Source: Tiliqua scincoides
Lineage: Eukaryota > Chordata > Lepidosauria > Squamata > Scincidae
Length of the DNA stretch: 64,000 bases
Direction: 5' to 3'
NCBI RefSeq assembly: GCF_035046505.1
Contig: NC_089824.1
Coordinates: forward strand, 223,776,244 to 223,840,243
Part shown: positions 22,701-35,000 of the stretch, piece after piece
Layout of the letters: each line of letters begins with the position of its first letter
How positions within the stretch are numbered: position 1 is the stretch's first letter
Notes under the pieces: generated by a model
Told to the model about the DNA's origin: nothing
The model's input: only the letters and a program-made list of their open reading frames with translations
Database searches by the model: none
Position numbers and translations under genes: made by a program

Positions 22701-25700
22701 ACATGGCCATGTGGAATGTGGTGATCAGTCTCTTGAGCACCTGGCTGCTGAACATGACCACTGTGGTACTGCACAAATAAGGCGATGCAGAGCTGGCACA
22801 AGGCTGAACTGGGCCATTCTTTGACCACTGTGCTGGCCAAGCAGTTTGTAGAATGAGGAAACTGTGGGAGGGGGTGATGGGCAGATGCTCAGGTAGGCGA
22901 CCTTCCCATTGAAGCACCCGGGGGAAGGGAGAGCCATTGGCTGGCAAGCCGGGCACCGTGCATGCCTGTTTTCAGTGTGAGTTGACCTGCACTGGTCCCT
23001 GGCCCAGCATTCTGTGGCAGCAACAGAACATGCGTTCATCCTCCATGAATGATACCTTCTACACTATTCGCATCAATAGCTTGCAGTGGAGCCCAGAAAA
23101 TCAGTCCAGGTGCCAACACAGCAGGTGAGATGAGTGGGAGATCCCAGGCAAGCAATAACCTGAGGGTCCAGCACAGTCCTCTCTAGAGCAGCCATTCTCA
23201 GCCTTTTCCTTTTTGGGGGCTACAGCCACTTAGCAGCTCTGCTTCTAGCCCACCCCCCAGTCAAACAAGGCTACAACACAAACAGATAAACATGACACCA
23301 TTTATTATTGAACGCCAAGAAATGTGCCAATCCAGGAGTGTCAAACATAAGACCCGCAGGTCAAATACGGGCCCTGAAAGGAATTTATCCAACGTCTATT
23401 ATAATTGGGCTCCCTCATATCTTGAAAATATGAAAAAGATCTGCACATTTTCTCTTATGTCATTTGCAACTAATAAGTTTCTATGTGAGAACAAAGAGCT
23501 TATTTCTGGCCATCATTTACTCAATGCTGTCACTTTCTGCTTAATGATGTCACTTCCAGCCCTCAGCAGGCAGCATGAATGCTAACTTCAGCCCTCCGTA
23601 TGAAACGAGTCTGCCTTCCTTATGAGGAAAGGCTACAGCGTTAGAGCCTCTTCAACCTAGAAAAGAGGTGCCTGAGTGGGGGGGGGGGACATAATTGAGA
23701 CATACAAAATTATGCACGGGAAGGATAGAAGAGATAGCGAGATGCTCTTTACACTCTCACACAACACCAGAACCAGGGAACATTCACTAAAATTGAGTGT
23801 TGGGAAGGTTAGGACAGACAAAAGAAAATATTTCTTTACTCAGTGTGCAGTTGATCTGTGGAACTCCTTGCCACAGGATGTGGTGATGGCATCTGGCCAA
23901 GATGCCTTTAAAACGGGATTGGACAAATTTCTAGAGGAAAATCCATTACGGGTTACAAGCCATGATATGTATGTGCAACCTCCTGTTTTTAGAAATGGGC
24001 TATGTCAGGTGCAGGGGAGGGCACTAGGATGCAGGTCTCTTGTTGTCTTGTGTGCTCCCTGGGGCATTTGGTGGGCTGCTGTGAGATACAGGAAGCTGGA
24101 CTAGAAGGGCCTATGGCCTGATCCTGCGGGGCTGTGTTCTTATGACATCCTGTGCCAATCAAATGCGCCTGGGCTCCCCAGAGGGCCCTCTGGCTCCTGT
24201 TGAGAGAAAGGTTCATTAGGAAAGGGCAGCTTTGATCTTCTGCCTGTTCTGTGCAGGAAGGGAAAAAGAGCTCTGCAGGATGGAGTGACACCTGCCAGGT
24301 GCAGCAGGCACCCTTGGGGGGTACACTCATGCCCCTCAAACCAAGGCTGCCGGGCCCTGAGGAGGGCAGTTCCTGGGGGACAGGTCAGCATCCTGGCTCA
24401 TCTCCTGCTCCCCCCTCTCTTGCAGCGGTGGCAAGCACAGACTGGAAGCGGCAAGAGAACGGCAGCAAGCACAACACTGGCCAGTACCCTGGGAAAGAGC
24501 TGGTGGTGCGGCGGGGGGTGCCCTTCTTAACCACTGTGACCTTCAGTGCAGCACCTCCAGCAGGAAGCAGCATCACGTTCACTGTGGAGCGAGGTAACTT
24601 CCTCTCTCCCTCCCCAAAATGGGCAGTGGGGTGGCTGCCTTTGGGGCTGACCGGCCATGCCCCAGGCCCGCCTCTTCTCACACCCACCCACAGAGCCACG
24701 CAGGTGCTGTGGGGCAGTTCTTTGGTCCATGCCAGCACCCCAGTGCCTGAGACCACCTGGCTGTGGGGTTGGCCTGCTCCTGCCCCGCCCACCCCCTCTG
24801 CTTCTTTCTCTCCAGGACGAACCTCTGCTCTGCAGGCAAAGACACGCCAGGCATTTGGGGTCTCCAGCGCACCGCCCAGCGGCTCTTGGGGTGCCGTCCA
24901 GGCCTCGGCAACTTCCAACTCCGTGACCTTCTCCATTGTGAGCCCAGTGACAGCTGCGATTGGGCGCTACCAACTCAGCCTCAAGAACAGCAGCGGCAGC
25001 AGCACGAGCCTTGGCACTTTTGTGCTCCTCTTCAACCCTTGGCTGTCAGGTACAAAGTGGCCCGTTAGCCCCTGTCGATGTTGGATCTCACATCCAGCAC
25101 ATCACATGTGTTCCTTTGCCCCAGCATAAGCCCCAGCAGCCCCTATGGGTCAACGCGGACCACTGTGGGTCAGTTCAGTAGCTGGCACAAGTCTCTGTTG
25201 ATCCATGAAGTCAGACCATGCCCAGTTAGGGGGTCAGGATTTGGTGGGCACCACTGAACCACTCACTTCCCGGGCCCAGTTCAACCTCCTCCTCAAGCCA
25301 TCACCGCCTTGTTCTGCCCACTCCCCGCATTCTGCCACCCCCACCCTGTCCTACCTCTCAGGCTGGCCTCCCTTGCATGGCGGACCTTTGGCCATCGGCC
25401 AGCACATGGAAGGCTGCTCAGGCCTCCCTGCCAGTGGTTTGGCAGCGTATGCTTTGCAACTGCCATAAAGCAGTCACTGCTGGCACAATGTGCATCTTGC
25501 TGTTGGCCTGCTCAGATGGGATTGGGCCACTGGACTTCTGATTTGCTTTCATTTTGAAAGACACAAGTAGGACGCCTTTGGTGGGCCACTGTGGACCTTT
25601 GGTGGGCTGCTGTGAGATACAGGAAGCTGGACTAGATGGGCCTTTGGCCTGATCCAGCGGGGCTCTTCTTATGTTCTTATGTTCTTAAGCCACTTCCAGA

Positions 25701-28700
25701 GCAAGGATCTGACTCGGCTCAGACTTAACTCCCTCTTCGCCACTGTCCCTGGAACCTGACAAAAGAAAACAAACTACAGATGTGTGTGTGTGGGGGGGGG
25801 GAGTAGGAACCATTGCAGGAAAAATGCCTTTGAAAGCAACTGCAGCCTGAAGGGTGTGGGGCGGGGAGAGTGGCCACCCAGAGGCTGGGGGCAGTCTGGG
25901 TAAGACATGCAAGGAGGCCTTGGGGCAGGCAAGGGAGGCAACTCTGAGCACTGCCCCCCCCCGTGTCATTTGGCTTTCAGGAGATGACGTGTTCATGCCG
26001 AATAATGCCGAGCGAGAGGAGTACGTCCTGTCGGAGTTTGGTGTTGTCTTTGCGGGCAGCACAAATCGCATCTCTAGCTTTGGATGGAACTACGGCCAGG
26101 TAACTGAGAGGGGGGGGCTTGGAGCTGGATGGAGACACATTGTGGCAACGGGGGAGAAATGAGTCCCTCGGCGTAGCAACCCCCAGGGCCCACTGCAGGA
26201 AGAAGCCACCTTCACCTCCATGGGAAATGACTCCGCAGCAGCCCCCACACCTGTCGCCTTCCTCTTGCGCCCCTCTACTTTCTCAAGCTTACCAAGGGGA
26301 AGAGGGCAAAGGGCCACTGTGCCTCAGCCATCATTCTCCGGCAGAAAAAAGGAATGACAGTTCCTAGAGCTGGAGATCCTGAGCATGTGCAGAAGTTTTC
26401 CTCTCAGAGAACTGGGAACTTAGGAAGAGGGTTCACTAGATGTCTTGGCTGCTGTTTCCCCCCCCCCACCGCCCCAATTTGGTACATTTTGGGAAGCGGG
26501 AGTGGGGAGATTAACTGGCAGGCAAGAGGGCTGGTGGACTGGAGGAGATACCCCAGGATGCCTCTTAACACACTTTACAGCAAGAGCCTGTGCACATTTA
26601 CTCAGAAGTAAGTCCCAGTTTGTTCAGTGGGGTCATTCCCAGGACTTTGAAAATGCACATAGAAACTGTTGGGGGGAAGCCCACGTTTTTCCAAGGATGC
26701 TCCCAAAGACTGTACGAGCCCAGCCCGTTCCAAATGGACCTGGAGAGGCACTGCCCACCAGGCCCAAAGTGGCACTTGGCTGTAGAAGGCTAGACCAGAT
26801 AGTTCAGAAACCGCTCTGTGCCAAGGGGTCGGTTCTGCAGTGCGCTACTAGCAGAATCAGACATGTTTGCTCTTTAATATTCTTGTCTATGAACAGTTTC
26901 AAGATGACATTCTGGAAATCTCCCTTTCCCTCTTGGACCGGAGCTTAAGCTACCGCAAGGATGCCGCTGCTGACCTGTCTCGCAGAAATGACCCCAAATA
27001 TGTTGGCAGGGTGCTCAGTGCCATGGTAAGATAAGCTTGCATGATTCAGAGCCCGGCCCTAGCCAACTTTCCAGCACCAAGGCAGCCCCAAAATAAGGGA
27101 ATTCCCTTGAGGAGGCCTCCGTGACTGCCCCCCCCCACTGCTGACGCAGTGGCATCCAGTTGGCGTGACTGCATCAGTGCTGGCAAGTTAGTGAGGACTG
27201 GGCTGCAGTCGGTGCACACAAAGGGCACTCAGAAGCATTTCCGTGACTCTGGCTGACAGCTTCCGAGGCTTCAGTCCTGCTTCAGTTATGGGAGCGCAGG
27301 AACAGAACAGCCCTCATTAACGGTGGGTGGTGAAGGAGGTCTCGTCACAGACAGGAGGGAAGCTGTTTCCGAGGTCCCTGTTACAGTGACTTTCCTCGGG
27401 CCTACACATGTCAAGGGTGTGTGTGTGTGAAATTGACTATATCAGGTGCTTTCATTTTGTGAGAGCAAAGTAAGACTCCCCCCTGCAACCAGAAGAACTT
27501 TTGCCTGCATTCTGCACATCCCGTGAAGAATAGGGGCTTGTGGCTTATGCAGGCAGGGGCTTCATCTCAGGTCGCTTGCACATCTTCACCTTTTTCCAGG
27601 TCAACAGCAATGACGATAGTGGAGTGCTGCAGGGAAACTGGAGCGGGGATTACAGTGGTGGGGCAAGTCCAAGCAGCTGGACAGGGAGCGTGGACATCTT
27701 GCGGAAGTGGAAGTCTTCCGGGTTTAAACCGGTCCGGTTCGGGCAGTGCTGGGTCTTCGCTGGAGTGCTGACCACAGGTACATCTGCATGCAGAGAGTCC
27801 CTGCTGAGTCTCTGCACTGCCAGGCAGATTGCAACGGAGGGAGATGTTTGCTCAAGTGCTCATGGCCTGAGGCTGGGGTGGAGGTGGGCAGCTGGTAGGG
27901 GGTGAGCCGCTGCTCTCACAACCTGATGGCACCCCCGAGCTACTGTCCTTCTCTCCCCAGCACTGCTGTGTGGATTGGGATCCCCCGAAGTGGCAGGGGA
28001 GCTGTCCAGCCACAGTCAGAAGCAGCACACAGGAGCTGGGTGGGGAAGACACATGCCAGTGATGGCATCCTCCTCCAGTGAGAAGGTCTTGTCTAGTTTG
28101 AGGACATGGCAGTCATACAGCCACCTGCCTGCCTGTCTAGTGATGTACTGATGAATCGAACATGCACTTGCCTTGGATGTCAGGGCAGCAGCTGGGGAAG
28201 GGGGAACCGCAAAATTCTGTGTATGCCAAGCAGAGCTCCCTTTCCTGTAACATGCTTGTCACTGCACTAGCACATCTCCCTCAGGAAGCAAGAAAAGTGG
28301 GGTGGGGGCCTTTGAAGAAGTTGTAAAAAATGCTCATCATGGGCCACAGAGGAAAGTGGAACCATTATCTTCCCTTCCCCCCCACCCAACTAACAAGGTG
28401 GCCTTTGCACGCAGCAACAACTGCTGTGGGAGTGTGGGTGTCCAGGAGCACCAGAGGGGAGAGCTGCTGGCCAAGGAACATGGCAAAGGTCGATCTCATT
28501 GTGCTGTCCTTGTTCTCTCTCTCTCGTAGTTCTCAGGTGCCTGGGGATTCCCACCCGCACGATTTCCAACTTCAATTCTGCCCATGACGCAGACAGGACT
28601 CTGACCGTGGACACCTACTATGACACTGCTGGGAACCCTCTGAACAGAGGGGTGGACAGTGTCTGGTGAGTCCCCCAGGCCCCCTCCGTGTCCCTGAGAG

Positions 28701-31700
28701 CTGCTTAGCACTGAGGCACCCGTTCTCTGCAGCAAAGAGAAGCAGGCCCAGGCACTGCAGGCGACCTCCACATCCTGAGCACCTCCCTGCCCAACTCCTC
28801 TCCTCTGGGCACACTCCTGTCTCCCTCGCCCATCGGCCAGGCACGTGGCCTTAGGGGGATCAGGCTTCTCCCTTCCCCTCTTGCCCTGATGTCTTATCCA
28901 GGCTGCCCCTGGCCAGCTGTCTCATGCCATCTCTCTGGCATGCTCCCCCGTGCCAATGTGCTGCTAGCCTCTCACTACAGCTGTGGTTCTCTCTGGGTCA
29001 GATTACCTGGTGGTGGAGCTCTTGCTTTGAATGTAGAAGGTCCCATGTTCAGTGCCTGGCCTCAGCATCTTCCGCCGGGGCTGGGGGAGGAAGAGCCATG
29101 CCCGAGGCCCCGGAGAGCACTGCTGCCAGTCCATGTAGGCTGGAGGAAAAGTCAATCACAGGTGCAAACCCTGATGCCTGTGGGCATGCATGCCAGATGC
29201 ACGGGAATGGCAGCAGGGCATTTGCTGTCTGTTCTCTGAGACTTCTGGTGGGCTGCTGGGAGATGCAGGAAGCTGGGATAGATGGGCCCTGGGCCTGACC
29301 CAGCAGGGCTCTTCTGATGTTCATGAGCTCTTATGTAGGCAGTTTTGTACTAGACAGACCCAGGGGCTGAGTCAGAAAGAGACAGCTTCCTCTGTTGGCT
29401 ATCATGGAAGGTGGGCTCTTCACACAGTACAGCATAGCATGACTTGGCACCAATCAAAGAAGAGCAGACAGACAACGGCAGTGCCTGAAGGGTGTCGCTT
29501 GAGCAGAGCTGCAGAGTGCTGTGCCACTGCTGTGGCAGCTGTGCTGGGGCGAAATGGCTCTGGGGAGCGGGCAGAGGCTCCTTCCTGCCTGGGTTGCATT
29601 GCAGACCTTCACCAGCTTTATCTATTCTTGGCTGCAGGAACTTCCACGTGTGGAATGAAGGCTGGTTTGCCCGACCCGACCTTGGCGCCAAATACAATGG
29701 GTGGCAGATTTTGGATGCCACTCCGCAGGAGAGGAGCACAGGTACTGGCTCCAACTGCTGGGTCTGTCCCCAGACAGATGGAAGGACAGCAAATTACTAA
29801 AGATAAGGTAGGACAAGGCTTGCTGAGGAAGAATCAGCCTGAGTTCTGCAAAAAGAAGTCCTTCCTCACCCAGGAATTTTAGAATTCTTTGCCGGATTCA
29901 ACAAGCACATCTACAAAGGTGATCCAGTAGATTCTTAGCCTGCCACAGCAACTGCAAGTGAGTTCTGTGGCCAGGAACACCATTTACCAGCTCTGGCTGC
30001 TTCCTGGCCCCAGGTTTCCTTGCATCAGTTACTTCCAGGCTGGGCTGCTGCAGTGCACTCTGCAGGGCTCTGTGTGGAAGCTACAATTGGTCTGGGATGC
30101 TGTTCTCTGTTGTAAATTGCAGGGTGACAGCAGGTGTGGCCTTTCTCCGAGCCCAGCTGTCTTTGACACTTCCTGGCTCAATCCAAGGGGATGACTTTGG
30201 CTGTTCACCCCTTGAATGATCTGGTGCAAGGTGTCCTGGGGGACCTGCCCAAACCTTGCTTGGCCCAAGCCAATCTGGTGCCTGGCATGATGTTACTCAC
30301 CTTCTGTCCTCCCTGGGGCCACCTCTTCTGCTGATATTTCTCTGGGAGAGATGGGGAGGAAGCTAGGGTTGAAAAGGGAGGTGGACAAGCTTGCAGATGA
30401 CACCAAACTATTCAAGGTGGTACAATCAAAGCAGATGATGAAGTGCTCCAAAAGGACCTCTCCAGACTGGGTGAATGGAAAACCAAATGACAGATGAGGT
30501 TCAGTGTCAATAGGTGGAATACTGAAACCAAAAAATCTCAAATGCATGCATGCACCATCGGATCCTGAGCTGTCCGTGTCTAACTAGGAAAGAGACCTTT
30601 GGGGGGCACATGTCTAGAAAAAAATGCACCTGGGGGGGACATCACTGAGACATACAACATGATGCCGGGGATGAATCGTGTCGATAGAGGGGTATTCTTT
30701 TCCCTCTCCCCTGAGTGGGGGACATTATTGAGATGTACAAAATTATGCAGGGGATGGATGGAGGGATGTTCTTTCCTTCTCACACAACACCAGAATCACA
30801 AGACGTCCATTAAAACCGAGCGTAAGGAGAATTTGAACAGACACAAGAAAATATTTCTCCACCCAGCGTGTCATTAATCTGTGGAATTCCTTGCCACAGG
30901 ATGTAGTGATGGCACCTGGACTCAATGCCTTTCAAAGGGGATTTCTAGAAGAAAGGTCCATCCTAGGTCATAAGCCATGATGGTTATGTGCAACCTCCTG
31001 GTTTTAGAGGTAGCCCATCTCTGAATGCCAGGTGCAAGGGAGTGGCAATTTATTTATTTATTAGATTTGTATTCCGCCTTTGTCCCCATGGGAGAGAGAT
31101 GGGGATCTCCCGCCTTTCTGCAATAGGATGCAGGTCATCTTGTGCACTCTCTGAGGTGCCTGATGGGCTGCTGAGAGATACAGGAAGTTGGACTAGGTGG
31201 GCCTTTGGCCTGAACCAGCGGGGCTCTTCTTATGTTCTTATGTAATGAAAACATCGACCCCAAGCACAGCAGCTGTGACGAAGACAAATTCCATGCTATG
31301 TTTGCAGGTTGCCTCAGGAAGAGCCTTCCTGTGGGGACAGGTTAAAATGTTTGGGGCTTTTTCTTTTAGGCACACAGGGTGGACAAAGATCACCCTTACT
31401 CTCCTCCTCTCATCCTGCTACCGCTCTGGGTCACCCAGTCCTTCTTTGCAGAATACAGAAGTCATTTGCTGCCCCAAGGGGTGGTGATGAATGGCAGATG
31501 CTTTAAGTAGCTTCAGGGGGCATTAGACTAGTTCATGAAAGAGGAAGAGTGGTCTGTTCTCTCCATGACTGTTAGTCTCGATAGCTGCTCAAAACCTTCA
31601 GAGGCAAGTGTACCTCTGAATGCCAGTTGCTGGGGGAGAAACAAGGTAAGGGGGGAGCATTGCTTAATTACAGGATTGCATTTTGTTACACAATGAGTAG

Positions 31701-31990
31701 GCACAGAGAGACCTCTCCTCTCGTCCAGGAAGTCAACTAAGGGCGCAGTCCTAACCCACTTTCCAGCACTGACATAACGGCAATGCAGCTCCTAGGCAAG
31801 GAAACAAACATTCCCTTATTTTGAGCAGGCCTCCGTGAGTGCCCTCCAACAGCAGGATGCCGCACACGTCCTATTGGCACAGCTATGCCAGTACTAGAAA
31901 ATGGGTTAGGATTTGGGCCCAAGCCTTTTTATAGGCCTCTAAGCTGGTGCCTGTCACTGTGAAGTCCATGGGCAGCATCCAGAGTTTTTG

Positions 31991-32073
<83 letters not shown>

Positions 32074-35000
32074 CTTGCCACCACATGCTGTTTCTGCTGG
32101 AAGTTTCTGGCTCCTTCTTCCTGACCAGCCAACTTGGCCTCATCTGTTTGTTACTCTCCAGGCATCTTCCAGTGCGGCCCAGCTTCTCTAACAGCCATCA
32201 AAGAGGGGGACGTGGACCTGGATTACGACTGTCCCTTCGTCTATGCAGAGGTCAATGCTGACCAAGTCACCTGGATGTACAACACAACCACTGAAGAGAA
32301 GAAGCAGCTCTACTCAGAGACCAAGTCCATTGGTCAGTTCACCAGCACAAAGGCCCTGGGCAGCTATGCCCGCCAGGACGTCACCAACAACTACAAATAC
32401 CCAGAAGGTACAGCAATCCGTGTCCCTTGAGAGAAGGACTGTCCTTGGCCAAGGACTGCTGAACAGTGGCCCAAAGCGGGCATGACAGTGGGCATTCAGT
32501 TGGAGCAAGGGCACTGGGGCTGTTCTTATGTTCTTATGTCCCGTGTGAGCCTCAAACCCCTGAACAAAGAGTGCTTGCAGCAGCCAGGAGTGGCCCACAA
32601 TGGCAGGGAAGAAGCAGCCGTCATGAAAGGAAGCCCTAGCACTCAGACAGAGGAACAGAGACACGACTCCAAAGGCAGTTCCTGCAGCAGCTGGCATGCT
32701 TATTTCCCCTGAAGGGTAGAACAGCCTCTGCCTCCAGAGGAAGTGCCCAGGTGGACAAAGGGTCTGAATCCACCTCCCCAGCTGGAGCTAAGCCTCAGCT
32801 GCCATAGTTCCCTGTGCCACTGATGCCTTCTGTGGTTGAAGTCCACCTGGACAGCTTGGGGGGGGGGCAAGAGGTGGGTTAAGACGCTCTGGCCTCGGGT
32901 GCAGGGACAGCTGTGGCAAGGTGTGGAGTTCCCTCAGACCAGGCAAGTGTGCCTTGGCCAGCACCAGCAGGTTTCGAGTGCCCTGCCGGCCTCTGCCATC
33001 CTCTGTGGTCTCTTTCAGGCTCATCCGAGGAGAGGAAGGTCTTCGAAAAGGCTCGTGAAAAGCTCAAGCTGCGCGGTTTCGTTGCCACAGCTGCCAAGTT
33101 GCCACCCAAGCCCAGTGTCTCTGGGAAGTTCAAGGTGGGCGACACCCCCAAAGTGGGAGAAGACGTCAGCCTGGTCCTGGTGCTGACCAACCAGGCTGCT
33201 GAGCAGAAGAGCGTTACAGCCAACCTGACCGCCTGGTCCATCGTCTACAGTGGGACGCGTGTCCACGAGGTCTGGAAGAACAACCTGGAAGTGACTCTGG
33301 CCGCAGAAGAAGGTAGTGTCCCTGGCAGGGCTGGGTCGGCAGGGCTTCCAATGGGGAGGAGACTCGCGCCCCTCAGCAGACAGGCTGGGGAAAAGGCCCC
33401 GCCTGGCCTGCAGGGCCTCACAGGGGTGGGGAAGAGGGAGTCTGCACCGCCCCCACCTCATGGAGGGCCTGCTGTTCCCACCAGGAACAAAGTCCATGCA
33501 GACTCCAGGCAGTGTCAGCCCCTGCCCTTCGCAGCTTCAGGGGGGCTCCCTGCTGGGCACAGGTGTTGCTGGAGCTGCGTCCTCCTCCCTCTGCCATGCT
33601 GGCCCACCCGCAAAGGGCTCCCAGAGACCCCCTGACAAAACAGGCCAGGCTGCAGCTACTCACACCTGACTGGTCCTGTGCCAGCAAGAACTCCCTCCGG
33701 CCAGGTGTGACTCCTGCCCCCCCCACGGTGTGAGCTCTTTGCTCCCCCCATTTCTTTCAGAGAAAACATTTCCCATCAAGATCTCATATGCCGAGTATGA
33801 GCAGCAGCTGACGCCAGACAACACGATCCGGACCACAGCCCTGTGCAAGGTCACAGGGGGCAGTGACTCGGTGGTGGAGACAGACATCACACTGAGCAAT
33901 CCCTCCATCAGCATGAAGGTCAGCTTTGCTTGCCTCCCCCCCATCTATACTCAGGCTCAGTGTGCGGGCAAAGCCCAGAGGGAGGGGCAGCCCTGCCTTG
34001 CCAGAGGGCAAGCCATGTGAAGGGAGACAGGTGGAGGGAGGGAGAACACCGCCCCCAGGTGGCAGAAGGAGGCCAAGCTGCCCTGACTGGTGCGGGGGGG
34101 GGGGGTCTTGTGACAGAGAAAAAGGCCTTCCCCCTCCCTGGAGATAGGTGTGCTACTGCTGGGGCGGGGAGGGGGAAGCACCAGGAAAACCTTTTCCTCC
34201 AGTTGAAGGAGGTGGGCAGGGAAAGGACGGAGGACGCAGTGGGCCCCTCCAGTGGGTATCCCGTCAAATTATTTGCATCCAACCCCAAGTCAGTGGGTGA
34301 CTGGGGTGGGGCCATGGTCACAGGTGCTGTTGTGTGTCCACGTGGGAGACAGCAAGCAGCCGCCCTCCACTGTGCACGGCTGGACAGGTCTTTGGCTGCG
34401 AGGGCAACTGTCTCTTGGCATTCAGACCCCTCAAGCTGCGCACGGAGGCGCCGTGCGTGACATGCCACGAGGGGCAACGCAACCAGCACCTCCCTAGAAG
34501 TCTTGAGGACAGTCTTGCGGCAGCAGAATCAGAACAGCGCTCGCCATGAGGCAGAGGCAGTAGTGTGGGCTGTGCCTGCGCGGTCCCTGGCTGAGACCCG
34601 GGGCGGGGCGGAAAGGCCTCTGCAGGCCTGGCTCCTGCTCATGCCCCTTCCTCGTGGGCCCTCCAGGCTTGTCGCAGCCCACCGGGAGGCTGTCAGTTAG
34701 CGCTGCTCTGCTCATCGGACTTTCTCCCGGGCAGGTGCTGGGCCCAGTCAAGGTGAACCAGAAGGGGACTGTGGAGGTGACCTTCACCAACCCCCTCAAC
34801 CAGGAGCTGAACAACTGCGTGCTGCAGGCCGAGGGCAGCGACCTGCTGGAAGACAAACTCAGGCTGGAGTAAGTAGCGGAGGCAGCCCAGGGTTGGGGGA
34901 AGCAGACGCCTGCTGGGCCTGAGTGGGGCAAGCACAGTGTCGGCAGGCCCGGAGCTCCACACAGAGCGAAAAGATAGCCACAGGGACTGGCCGTCCAGGC

